From: Nonomuraea basaltis
GTDB lineage: Bacteria > Actinomycetota > Actinomycetes > Streptosporangiales > Streptosporangiaceae
Length of the DNA: 64,000 bases
Assembly (NCBI RefSeq): GCF_005893125.1
Contig: NZ_VCJS01000014.1
Location: 1-64,000 of the forward strand
Direction of reading: 5' to 3'
This document shows, piece by piece, positions 54,183 through 63,296 of this stretch (positions within the stretch are counted from its first letter, which is position 1; every line of letters starts with the position of its first letter). A program made the position numbers and the translations under genes. A model generated the notes under the pieces. The model had not been told where the DNA came from. It saw nothing but the letters and a program-made list of their open reading frames with translations, and did not search any database.

Positions 54183-54640
54183 GTGAGCACCGCTAGCGAA
54201 CAACACGCACAAGCCAGACCGGGCAGCGGGAGCTCCGGCCGCGTGTCCGGCGGCTTGGCCGGGCGCGCCCTGGCCATGAGCCGGTACGAGATGCTCGCGC
54301 CGCACCTGCACGAGGAAGTACCGCTGGCGCAGCTGGCCGCTGCCCAGGACGAGGGCGGCGTCTCCTATCGGACGCTGCAGCGGTGGCTGGCCGACTACCG
54401 GCAAGGCGGCCTGGACGCCTTGACGCGCCCGGGCCGCCGCGACAAGGGGGCTGCGTCGGTTCCCCGACGAGCTCGTAGCCTTCATCGAGGGGCTGGCCCT
54501 GCGCAAGCCTCGCCCCAGCGCGGCTACCATCCACCGGCAGGCCGAAAGCATCGCCAAGGCGCGCGGCTGGCCCTCGCCCGCCTACCGGACCGTGGCTCGC
54601 ATCGTCGCCGACCTGGACCCCGCGTGTCTGCCATGTCTAC
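54183..54640 (+). pseudogene. Mu/TnsB-like transposase, N-terminal remnant
   Basis: HTH-type N-terminus (MSRYEMLAPHLHEEVPLAQLAAAQ, SYRTLQRWLADYRQGGLDALTRPGRRDKG), then a switch of frame inside AAGGGGGCTG to RRFPDELVAFIEGLALRKPRPSAATIHRQ. One extra G explains it. Breaks off before the DDE domain. Divergent from the TnsA-like remnant, so the original order has been rearranged. Confidence 0.6.
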
Positions 54641-55304
54641 CTCACGGCACTCGGCACCGTTTCCGTTCCGCTCTTCCCAGAAAGAATCTCAACTGGTTGT
54701 GGGATAGCCGTCGCTGACAGGAACTACACCGGCACGGGGTTCAGCGTTCGTCGGTCCCAGGTTGGTCTTCGTCCGGGCCGGTGCCGGGGAAGGGAGGAAG
54801 CGGTCCCGCCAGATGCTGGCGTTCCGCGCGCTGAGGTCGATGACGGCGACCAAGTCGTGCGCGGCCCACGTCTCCAGATCGTTTGCGATGGCGTCGAGGT
54901 CGGCCGCGGCTATGCGCTGCACTCCGGCATCCGTCAGGAGGTCGTCAAACCGGGTGCCCTGCGGCTTGGGGTCCTGTCATATCCGGCCGGAATTCCCGCT
55001 AAGCAATGAGGCGCTGGTCAGCGGGGCTCGGTGCTCTGCCAGCCGGGGTCCAGCAGAGGCGCTTGCATGGTCCTGTAGCCGGGCAGGCCAGGCCAGCCCG
55101 TGCGGTCGGGCGTCGTCGCTGCCGTTCTTGCTGATCATCTCGGTCGCAGAGATGGGATGAGGGCGTGGGCCGCCGCCGTCGGCCGCACCGGCCGCCTGCC
55201 TCGCAAGCAAGGCTGCAAGGCCGGCGAGCCGGCTGGGCAAGACGGCGATCGACAGGTCGATGGTGCGGTGCCGGACGTGCCGCACCTGCCCGTAGGGGTT
55301 CACT
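54641..55304. other. Scrambled mobile-element debris
   Basis: No intact gene. On the minus strand at about 54800-54950 a short stretch (DLDAIANDLETWAAHDLVAVI, then DLSARNASIWRDRFLP) looks protein-like but is unassigned. The rest resembles transposon residue leading into the Tn3 end. Confidence 0.35.
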
Positions 55305-55457
55305 GTGAACGATGCGGATGTGGCCCGCCTGTCGCCTTTCATCCGCGCCCACGTGAACATGCTGGGCCGTTACTCTTTCGCCTTGCCCGACCTGCCCGGA
55401 GGCCTGCGGCCCTTGGGAGACCCCGGCGATGTCCATGGCGATGAGATCAACGGCTGA
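55305..55457 (+). pseudogene. Tn3-family transposase, last 50 residues
   Basis: NDADVARLSPFIRAHVNMLG then RYSFALPDLPGGLRPLGDP is the characteristic C-terminal end of Tn3 transposases. Nothing of the upstream gene is preserved. Confidence 0.75.
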
Positions 55458-55641
55458 CAGGCCTGCCACCTCGCAATTCAGCCACGGATTGGCTGCGAGG
55501 ACTCGACGGTGACGCCGCATACAGCGTATCTCGCGGGCCTGGTCAACGGGAGCGTCCTGGACCGGAGGTAGTGCTGGGTCTACCGGCGTTTCTCGCCTCA
55601 GCGCCCATGTGCCAAGATCCCCGCGCCGGTTGGATCGAGGC

Positions 55642-56385
55642 ATGACATCGACAGATATGGTCCAGTTGTGGTCGGTGAGCAGGGTGTACGGCTCCGGCGA
55701 CCAGGCGGTGGCAGCGCTGGACGCCGTGACCACCGGATTCGCGCCGGGCACTTTCACCGCGGTGATGGGACCGTCCGGCTCGGGAAAGTCCACGCTGCTG
55801 CACTGCGCCGCCGGGCTGGACCGGCCCAACGACGGCAAAGTCGTCATCGACGGCACTGACCTCGGCACGCTGACGGAGGACGAGCTGACGCTGCTGCGCC
55901 GCGCGCGGGTCGGGTTCGTCTTCCAGTCCTTCAACCTGGTCTCCGCCCTGACCGCGGAGCAGAACGTCGCCCTCCCGCTCCGCCTGGCGGGGCGCCGGCC
56001 CGGCGTGGAGCAGGTGCGTGCGGCGCTGGCCGAGGTCGGGCTGGCCGAGCGGGCCAGGCACCGGCCCAGTGAGCTGTCCGGCGGCCAGCAGCAGCGCGTG
56101 GCGATCGCCCGCGCGCTCGTCACCAAACCCGCAGTGATCTTCGCCGACGAGCCGACCGGCGCCCTGGACACCACGACCTCCCGATCCGTGCTGAAGCTGC
56201 TGCGCGGGATCGTGGAACACCAGAATCAGACCGTGATCATGGTGACGCACGATCCGGTCGCGGCCGCGTACGCCCACCGGGTGCTGTTCCTGGCCGACGG
56301 CCGGGTGGTAGACGAGCTCACCGGAAGCCCCGGCGCGGAGACCATCGCGGCCCGGATGGCGAGCCTGGAGGCGGCGGCATGCTGA
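55642..56385 (+). CDS. MacB/LolD-type ABC transporter ATPase
   Basis: 247 residues from ATG 55642. Walker A GPSGSGKST, Q-loop FVFQSFNLV, signature LSGGQQQR, Walker B VIFADEPTGALD, switch His in VMVTHDPVAA. Partner of the FtsX-like permease downstream (7-bp overlap). Such pairs export peptides, antibiotics or lipoproteins. Confidence 0.93.
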   Translation: MTSTDMVQLWSVSRVYGSGDQAVAALDAVTTGFAPGTFTAVMGPSGSGKSTLLHCAAGLDRPNDGKVVIDGTDLGTLTEDELTLLRRARVGFVFQSFNLVSALTAEQNVALPLRLAGRRPGVEQVRAALAEVGLAERARHRPSELSGGQQQRVAIARALVTKPAVIFADEPTGALDTTTSRSVLKLLRGIVEHQNQTVIMVTHDPVAAAYAHRVLFLADGRVVDELTGSPGAETIAARMASLEAAAC

Positions 56386-58823
56386 AGCGGGCCCAAAAAC
56401 ATGTATCAGCGCGGCGGGTCCAGGGCGCGACAGGCCGCCGGTGGCGCGGTGGCGGTTCACTCGCCCTGGCCTGGGATCTGGCGCGCGGCCGCTGGGGCAG
56501 CCTGGCCGGCACCTTCCTCGCGCTCGGCCTGGCGGTCGGCATCCTGTCCATGACGGGACTGGTCTTCGCCTCCGCCCAACCTCAAGTTCCCGCCCGGTAC
56601 GCAGGGGCCGCCGTCCTGGTCAAGACACCCTCCACCGGCGGAGAGGCCAACGGCTTGTTCTACCCGGACAAGCCCTGGCCACCGGAGCAGGCCCGGTCCC
56701 TGGCCGAGCGACTAGGCCGGATCCCGAGGGTGGCGGCGGCCGTACCCGACCGGACCTTCTACGCTCAGGCGGTCATCGGCGGCAAACCCGTCGCGGGTGA
56801 CACCCAGGGATACCTGTGGCCCAGCGCCGCGCTGGCGCCGTACCGGCTGGCCGCCGGCAAGCCCCCGGCCGGCCCCGATGAGGTCGTCGTGAGCCGCGCG
56901 CTCGGGCTGGCACCCGGCCGGCAGGTGACGGTGCTCACCGCCGCCGGACCGGCGTCCTACTCGGTGTCCGGCACGGTCGCGGGCCCCGGCTACTACTTCG
57001 CCCAGGCGCGGACCGGCGGGGTGCGGGTCATCGGGCTGGTGGCCGAAGCCGGTGCAGACGTCGCGGCGATCGAGCGTGCGGCCCGAGCCGTCGTCGGCGC
57101 CAAGGGGCTGGTCCTGAGCGGTGAGGCCAGATCGGCGACCGAACCTGTGGCAGACGTTCAGACACGGTGGTTCGGCTACCAGATCCTCAGCGGCATGGCG
57201 ATCCTGGTGGCGTTCACGGCTGTGTTCATCGTGGCCTCCACCTTCGCGTTCGGCGTCGCGCAGCGGCGCAGGGAGTTGGGGCTGCTGCGGACGGTGGGTG
57301 CGACGCCGCGCCAGATGCGCGCCCTGATGCACGGCGAGGCGCTGGTGATCGGCGTGGCAGCCGCCGCGGTCGGAGTCGCTGTCGGTACGGTGTGCGCTCC
57401 CGGCTTGGGCCAGACCCTCGTCAATCTGGGATTCCAACCGCCGAGCTTCGCCGTGGAGATCCAGCTGTGGCCGATGCTGGCATGCTTCGCCGCCGGGCTG
57501 GTGGTGGCCCAGCTCGGGGTATGGGCGGCTTCGCGCCGGGCTGCGAAGGTGGCGCCGCTGGAGGCGTTGCGCGAGGCCGTGGTGGACGAACGCCCGATGA
57601 CGGCCGGCCGGTGGGTGTTCGGAGCGCTGTTCACCCTCGTGGGGGTGGTGGTCGGTGTCTTCATCGCCGGTGAGTCCGACAGCGTGATCCAGTACTCCTT
57701 CTACGCGGCGGGGACGCTGATCGTCGGGCTCTCGCTGCTCGCGCCCGCGGTCATCCCGCCGCTCGTGCACGCCGTGTCGTGGCCGGTTCGCAGCGGAGCG
57801 ATCGGCATGCTGGTGCGCCAGGGCGCACTGACCGCTGTGCGGCGCACCGCATCCACCGCGGCGCCGGTGCTGGTCACGGTCGGTTTCGCGGTGCTGGTCA
57901 CCGGGATGGTGGAAACCAACGTCGGGGCCAACGGGCTGCGCCGTGCCGCCGCCGTCCAGGCGCAGTGGGTGCTCGCGCCGCAGGACACACCGGGCCTCAC
58001 CGACGCCGCGGTCTCGGCCGCGGGAGGCTCCTCCACGCTGCCGACCACCGTCTACACAGGCGACAGACCCTTCAGTGCCGCAGGCGTGGCGGGCAGGACC
58101 AAGGCGGACGTGATCGCCGGAGACCTGCAGGACCTACGAGGCGGCCAGACGATGGCCGTGGCCGAGTGGGCCGCCCGCGAGCGCGGCTGGCGCGTCGGCA
58201 CCGCCGCGCCGGTGGCGTTCGAGGACGGACAGAGCCTGCGGCTCACTGTGGTCGCGGTCCTCAAGAAGGCCCCGGCCGACATCCTGCTGACCCGCCAGAC
58301 TGTACGCGACCACGATCCATCAGCACTGACCGAGCCCGTCTACCTCCCGACCCCCACTGCTGTCCCGGCGGACACCGGAGCCGTCATCGAGAAGGTCACC
58401 GACCGGATGGCCAGCATCGAGGACCATGAAGACGAATTGGTCTGGGTCTTCGTGCTCATCCTGGTCGGGCTGTCGGTGGGCTACAGCGCCATCTCCATCG
58501 CCAACACGCTGCTGATGGCCACCACCAACCGGACAACCGATCTGCGCGTGCTGCGACTGTCGGGCGCGACCACCGGCCAGGTGCTGCGGACCGTCGCCCT
58601 GGAGTCGACCCTGGTGGTCGCGATCGGCGCGCTGCTCGGCATCGCGGTGGCCGTGACGGCGCTGGTCGGAATCACCACAGGACTGACCAATATGATCGGC
58701 ATGACCGTCGGCATGATCCTTCCCTGGCCGATCATCGGCGCGGTCATCGGCATCTGCCTCCTGCTCGCCGTCGCCGCCTCGGTCATCCCAGCCAGAACCG
58801 CGCTACAGCCGCCCCGCCCTTAG
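56379..58823 (+). CDS. FtsX-like ABC transporter permease
   Basis: 814 residues with two FtsX-type units: N-terminal helix and long extracellular domain (about 60-230), three helices (LSGMAILVAFTAVFIVASTFAFGV...), then a second unit from about 470 with its own extracellular domain and three C-terminal helices (FVLILVGLSVGYSAISIANTLLMATTN). Typical of the single-polypeptide MacB-like permeases of actinomycetes. Substrate unknown. Confidence 0.92.
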   Translation: MLKRAQKHVSARRVQGATGRRWRGGGSLALAWDLARGRWGSLAGTFLALGLAVGILSMTGLVFASAQPQVPARYAGAAVLVKTPSTGGEANGLFYPDKPWPPEQARSLAERLGRIPRVAAAVPDRTFYAQAVIGGKPVAGDTQGYLWPSAALAPYRLAAGKPPAGPDEVVVSRALGLAPGRQVTVLTAAGPASYSVSGTVAGPGYYFAQARTGGVRVIGLVAEAGADVAAIERAARAVVGAKGLVLSGEARSATEPVADVQTRWFGYQILSGMAILVAFTAVFIVASTFAFGVAQRRRELGLLRTVGATPRQMRALMHGEALVIGVAAAAVGVAVGTVCAPGLGQTLVNLGFQPPSFAVEIQLWPMLACFAAGLVVAQLGVWAASRRAAKVAPLEALREAVVDERPMTAGRWVFGALFTLVGVVVGVFIAGESDSVIQYSFYAAGTLIVGLSLLAPAVIPPLVHAVSWPVRSGAIGMLVRQGALTAVRRTASTAAPVLVTVGFAVLVTGMVETNVGANGLRRAAAVQAQWVLAPQDTPGLTDAAVSAAGGSSTLPTTVYTGDRPFSAAGVAGRTKADVIAGDLQDLRGGQTMAVAEWAARERGWRVGTAAPVAFEDGQSLRLTVVAVLKKAPADILLTRQTVRDHDPSALTEPVYLPTPTAVPADTGAVIEKVTDRMASIEDHEDELVWVFVLILVGLSVGYSAISIANTLLMATTNRTTDLRVLRLSGATTGQVLRTVALESTLVVAIGALLGIAVAVTALVGITTGLTNMIGMTVGMILPWPIIGAVIGICLLLAVAASVIPARTALQPPRP

Positions 58824-59021
58824 CGACGGTAACGCGCGTCATGTACCACAAAGTTCACTGCTGCTCGGGTCGGCCCCACCAGTAGGCCGACCCGAGTAAG
58901 TGAGCAGGCCGTCAAAGACCACAGCGCTTGAGCACGAGGCGACACCACCTCAATGATCTTGTGCTTGGGCGACGGCGTACTCTCTGGACACGACTCCTGG
59001 CCTCCGTCGATACCGCCGGCT

Positions 59022-59275
59022 TCACCGCTTGCGCGCGGCGGGGTCGCGCTCGACCTGCCAGCGCGCGAGTGCTTCGCCCGAGACCCGGGCATAGCGAGCC
59101 AGCAAGGCGACCGAGGTATGGCCGGAGTAGGCGAGCAGGGTGGAGGTGTTCGCGCCGTCCTCGGCCGCGTGGGTCAGGGCCGAGTGCCGCAGCTGATGCA
59201 GCGTCCAGCCGCCGGTGGCGGCCTCGAACAGCTCGGCCGCCCGTCGATACGACAGCCGCGCCTTCCCGCTGCTAT
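59022..59275 (-). pseudogene. Tyrosine recombinase, C-terminal remnant
   Basis: About 84 residues: ARLSYRRAAELFEAATGG, WTLHQLRHSALTHAAEDG, LAYSGHTSVALLARYAR, ending PAARKR. Arg, His and Tyr of the active site are present, everything upstream missing. The fragment starts at the inverted repeat 59273-59303. Confidence 0.7.
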
Positions 59276-59303
59276 CGCAGATAGTGAGACCTTGTCTGCG
59301 ATA
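59273..59303. repeat. Inverted repeat TATCGCAGA / TCTGCGATA
   Basis: Perfect 9-bp arms with a 13-base spacer at the broken edge of a recombinase gene; a third TCTGCGAT is at 59361. Could be a recombinase site or element end. Confidence 0.5.
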
Positions 59304-59583
59304 ACGGCGGTGCTGTCCTGCGGGAACGCCTCGCCATGACGCTGGCGGCTCCCCTGCTTATCTGCGATGGCTCCTTGGGCTCGGCCCGGTGATTGCGGCC
59401 GGACCCAGACAACCGCCGAGTACAGCAGGTTCGGGGGAACCTCAGGTCATGATCGGTCGGTTATCCCAGTAATGCGGAACGTGTCTGTGGCGATAGCCGG
59501 ACACGTGCAAAGGGGCGGGTCGGAGGACCGGGGATGTTGAGTGAGGCGTTAGCGCGCTGGCGGCGGCGGGCGGCACGGCGCTG

Positions 59584-59820
59584 GTGGAGGCGATGACCAT
59601 CGATGCGTGGGCGTCGGCCAAGCAGGGCTTCGCCGGGTTGCTGGGCCAGGGCAAGCCCGAGCGACACGAGATCGCTGTGCAGCGGCTGGAGCGCTCGCGA
59701 CAGGAACTGGCCGGCAGGACCGGCGCCGAGCTGGAGCGGGCCAGGGTGGAACAGGAGGCGGCCTGGCGGCTGCGGCTGAGCGATCTGTTGGAGGACGATC
59801 CCACCGCCGAAGCCGAGTGA
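59584..59820 (+). CDS. Small helical protein, probably 5' truncated
   Basis: 78 residues from GTG 59584, largely coiled-coil (RLERSRQELAGRTGAELERARVEQEAAWRLRLSDLLED). Similar Ala/Glu-rich proteins in actinomycetes begin with an additional ALAAAGGTA segment, which here precedes the start in frame but without a start codon. Function unknown. Confidence 0.5.
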   Translation: MEAMTIDAWASAKQGFAGLLGQGKPERHEIAVQRLERSRQELAGRTGAELERARVEQEAAWRLRLSDLLEDDPTAEAE

Positions 59821-60109
59821 ATCCGTCGGTGAGGAGGCCACGCTGAAGGCCTGCGGCGTAGGCGTGGCGAAGCTGCCGGGGTAGAGCTGGCCGCCGACCT
59901 GATCGATCGATGTCGTGTGAACGTGGGAACCACCCGCGGTGGCCCTCCCGCTGTCCAGCCGGGACAGCGAAGGGGCAGGCCCGTTGCCGGCTGAGCGCCG
60001 GCGGGTGGGACGGAGGCCTCGTAGTAGTCCGAGCGCGCGAGAGGCGCGCACATGGCGAAGGGGGCCAGCAAGTCAGCAGGAAGGATGCTGGAATGCCGGG
60101 AGGGCGTTG

Positions 60110-61543
60110 GTGAATACCGACGAACTGGAGTACGCCCTACTGAAGGCGGAACGCCGGGTACTGGAGATCCAGACCAAACTGCACCGTTGGGCCTGTGATG
60201 ATCCTCATCGCAGGTTCTGTGATCTGTTCAATCTCGTCGCCGATCCCGCATTTCTTCTGGTCGCGTGGGATCGAGTGCGGGGCAACAAGGGTGCTCGCAC
60301 GCCTGGGGTGGACGGCAGAACAGCGCCGTCCATCGAGCACGGGCGAGGAGTCGAAGACTTCCTCGGTGAGCTGCGCACTTCGCTGAAGGAGCACAGCTTT
60401 GCCCCGTTGCCGGTCCGGGAGCGGATGATCCCCAAGGCGAACGGCAAGCTGCGTCGCCTGGGGATCGCCACAATCCGTGATCGGGTCGTGCAGGCATCCG
60501 TGAAGCTGGTGCTAAAGCCGATCTTCGAGGCGAATTTTCACCCGTGCAGCTACGGGTTCCGCCCCGGACGCCGGGCTCATGACGCGATCGCTGAGACGGT
60601 CATGTTCGCCACCAACCGGTATGAGTGGGTGGTCGAAGGAGACATCACAGCGTGCTTCGATGAGATTTCACACTCCGCTCTTTTGGAGCGGGTGCGTCAG
60701 CGTATCGGAGACAAACGCGTTCTGGCCCTGGTGAAGGCATTTCTTAAAGCGGGTATCCTCAGCGAGGAAGGCACGCTGCGAGATAGCCGCACCGGAGCAC
60801 CGCAAGGGGGAATCTTGTCCCCGTTGCTGTCGAATGTGGCCCTGTCGGTGCTGGACGAGCATTTCGCCCGGCTTCCCGGCGGGCCGTTATCCAACACGGT
60901 CGAGAGAGCCAAACGCAAACGCCACGGGCTGCCCAATCATCGTCTCATCAGGTACGCAGATGATTGGCTGTTGCTGCTGGCAGGCACTCGGGAGCATGCC
61001 CTGGGCATGCGCGACCAGGCGGCAGCGGTACTCGCCCCGATGGGGTTACGCCTGTCGGAGGAGAAGACCAGGATCACCCATATCGACGAGGGTGTCGACT
61101 TCTTAGGATGGCGCATCCAGCGGCATCGGAAGAAAGGCGCCAACCGGCGCTACATCTATTGGTATCCGTCCCGCAAGGCCGTCAAGGCCATCACGGGAAA
61201 GATTAAGATGTTGTGCCGACGAATGGACACCAACCAGCCACTCGATGCCCTGCTACGTCAGCTCAATTCGGCGTTGCGGGGCTGGTGCGCCTACTTCCGG
61301 CCCGGCATATCCGCACGCACCTTCTGCTATCTCAGTGCCTATCTTTGGGGCAGGGTGATGGCATGGCTGCGGCGTAAACACCGCCGGATCACCTGGAAGG
61401 AACTCCGCCGCCGCTATTGCGATGGGCGGTGGTGGCCGTCAGGGCAAGAACTTGGGATGTTCAACCCCGCCAAGGTGCGAACTACGCGCTACTACTACCG
61501 GGGTGTGGTTGGTATCCCCTCGCCTTGGCCCATCACGGGATGA
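60110..61543 (+). CDS. ltrA: Group II intron reverse transcriptase/maturase
   Basis: 477 residues from GTG 60110 (GGGAGGG upstream). RT blocks PLPVRERMIPKANGKLRRLGI, GFRPGRRAHDAI, GDITACFDEI, GAPQGGILSPLLSNV and YADDWLLLL; maturase domain X RQLNSALRGWCAYFRPG. No C-terminal HNH domain. Promotes splicing and retrohoming of its host intron. Confidence 0.93.
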   Translation: MNTDELEYALLKAERRVLEIQTKLHRWACDDPHRRFCDLFNLVADPAFLLVAWDRVRGNKGARTPGVDGRTAPSIEHGRGVEDFLGELRTSLKEHSFAPLPVRERMIPKANGKLRRLGIATIRDRVVQASVKLVLKPIFEANFHPCSYGFRPGRRAHDAIAETVMFATNRYEWVVEGDITACFDEISHSALLERVRQRIGDKRVLALVKAFLKAGILSEEGTLRDSRTGAPQGGILSPLLSNVALSVLDEHFARLPGGPLSNTVERAKRKRHGLPNHRLIRYADDWLLLLAGTREHALGMRDQAAAVLAPMGLRLSEEKTRITHIDEGVDFLGWRIQRHRKKGANRRYIYWYPSRKAVKAITGKIKMLCRRMDTNQPLDALLRQLNSALRGWCAYFRPGISARTFCYLSAYLWGRVMAWLRRKHRRITWKELRRRYCDGRWWPSGQELGMFNPAKVRTTRYYYRGVVGIPSPWPITG

Positions 61544-61580
61544 GGAGATCATCACCACGCCCGTGAACGGGACTTGTGGA

Positions 61581-61615
61581 GAGCCCGCTGCGTCGACGAG
61601 GCGCACGGCGGGTTC
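61581..61615 (+). ncRNA. Group II intron 1, domain V
   Basis: GAGCCCGCTGCG ... GCGCACGGCGGGTTC folds into the conserved domain V hairpin with a short bulge and the catalytic AGC-like triad (here GCC context). 37 bases after the RT stop. Confidence 0.7.
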
Positions 61616-61708
61616 GGGAGGCGGCTCGGGGAAACGGGCAGGTCGTAAGGCCAGCACCGCGCCCCGAGTCGACCTCACCGGCCCGGCCGGGGCTGCCATG
61701 ACGCGACT

Positions 61709-62966
61709 GGGGCGATCTTCCAGACGCTGTGTCTCAGGACTACGAGACGGCTCTGGATCCTCGACGCGGACCTGGCTGCAGCGTTCGACCGGATCGACCA
61801 CGACTACCTGTTGTCCATGATTGGGTCGTTCCCCGCTCGGGGGATGATCCGTGAGTGGCTGAAGGCGGGAGTGTTCGAGAAGGGCAAGGGGGTTCGCTCC
61901 GACACCAGAGGGCACACCCCAGGGCGGCGTAATCTCGCCGCTCTTGCTGAACGTCGCACTTCACGGGCTAGAGGAAGCCGCAGGAGTCCGCTACTCGAAA
62001 GAGACGACGCGACTCGGACAGGCCAGCCCGGCAGTGATCAGATATGCCGACGACCTGGTCGCCTGCTGCTTCTCGAAGCAGCAGGCCGAACAGGTCAAGG
62101 CACGGCTCGCCGCATGGCTGAAACCCCGGGGACTGACCTTCAATGAGGACAAGACGCGCATCGTCCATGCCTCGGAAGGGTTCGATTTTCTGGGGATGAA
62201 CGTCCGCCGCTACGCGGGCGGCAAGCTACTGATCAAACCGAGCAAGGCTGCCATCAAGAGGATCCGGGAACGGCTCGCCAAGGAACTGCGCTCTCTGCGC
62301 GGGGCCAACTCGACGAGGGTGATCGCTCGGCTCAACCCCATCATCAGGGGCTGGGCCGCCTACTACCGGACGGTGGTCTCGGCCAAGGTGTTCAAATCCT
62401 TGGACCACTACCTGTGGACGCTCACCTACCGGTGGGCGCTTCGAACCCACCGCAACAGGCCACCCCGCTGGATCGTTGATCGGCACTACGGAAGATTCAA
62501 CAAGTTCCGCAACGACCGCTGGGTGTTCGGCAACCCGGAAACGGGTGCCTACCTGCTGAAATTCTCTTGGACAAAGATCGAACGACACACCATGGTCAGA
62601 GGGCGGGCGTCCCCAGACGACCCCACCCTGGACGACTACTGGACTGCGCGGCGCCGACGGGTGAAACCCCCGCTCGACGCCTACACCATCAGGGTGCTCG
62701 ACCGGCAAGATGCGCGCTGCGTGCTCTGCGCAGAACACCTCTTGTCTCCCGAACAACCCCCGCAAGGACCGGATGAATGGGAGAGATGGTGGCTTCAGGT
62801 AGCACGAAAGGCGATCTCACAAGACCACCTCGTCTACCACGGAAGCCGCGGCCCAAAGGGTGACGTCCGATCACACCTTGTGCACACCTCATGCCACCGG
62901 AGCCTCATGTCCCGGGAACGCATGAGGGCGGCCAAGCCCTCCCGAGCGTCCGCGGGGCTTGCTTGA
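61709..62966 (+). pseudogene. Group II intron reverse transcriptase with HNH domain, truncated and frameshifted
   Basis: Begins at IFQTLC, runs WILDADLAAAFDRIDHD ... GVFEKGKG, then needs removal of one G from AAGGGGGTTC to continue FAPTPEGTPQGGVISPLLLNVALHG. YADD is intact (AVIRYADDLVACC), maturase region NPIIRGWAAYYRTVVS present. The C-terminal HNH-like domain has CVLC and HTSCH. Roughly 150 N-terminal residues are missing. Confidence 0.8.
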
Positions 62967-62999
62967 GCCGTGTGCTGCGACGAGCAGCAAGCACGGTTC
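62965..62999 (+). ncRNA. Group II intron 2, domain V
   Basis: GAGCCGTGTGCTG ... CAGCAAGCACGGTTC is a classic 35-base domain V stem, overlapping the RT stop codon. Confidence 0.75.
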
Positions 63000-63051
63000 T
63001 GAGGGGGCCGGGGCGCAGCAATGCGCCCCGGCTACCCGACCCCCTGACAGA

Positions 63052-63087
63052 CCTTCAAGCGGCTGACCAGCTACTTCGCTCAAGAAC
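63052..63087. repeat. Repeat shared with 51711-51746
   Basis: CCTTCAAGCGGCTGACCAGC is identical at both places, and the next 16 bases are similar. Here it lies 11 bases beyond the 3' end of intron 2; at 51711 no intron is present. Confidence 0.55.
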
Positions 63088-63296
63088 ACTAGATAACGAT
63101 CGCAGCCACGCCAGCGACTCGCTCTCGCCGAGCGCGCCGGCGTCGTTCGCCCCGGACGCCGAAGTCGGTAGTAACCGCCTCCAAAGAAATGTCAATGACC
63201 ACAACGTTTCGTTGACTAATGCAACATTCTGTGAGAGTGTACAACTCCTTGTTGTGACGCACATCATGTAACCCCTCTCGGCGAAGTGAGGCATCG

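Larger units (their letters stand above)
59915..61673 (+). mobile_element. Group II intron 1, apparently complete
   Basis: Begins with GTGTG (group II 5' consensus) at 59915, carries the intact reverse transcriptase gene, and has domain V at 61581-61615. The 3' end is placed near GTCGAC at about 61673. The exact end is uncertain. Confidence 0.65.
61690..63040 (+). mobile_element. Group II intron 2, 5' truncated
   Basis: Starts within the RT gene of a second, unrelated group II intron directly after intron 1, and ends with its own domain V (62965-62999), an 11-bp domain VI hairpin (about 63007-63032) and CTACCCGAC at 63040. The whole 5' half is missing. Confidence 0.65.
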
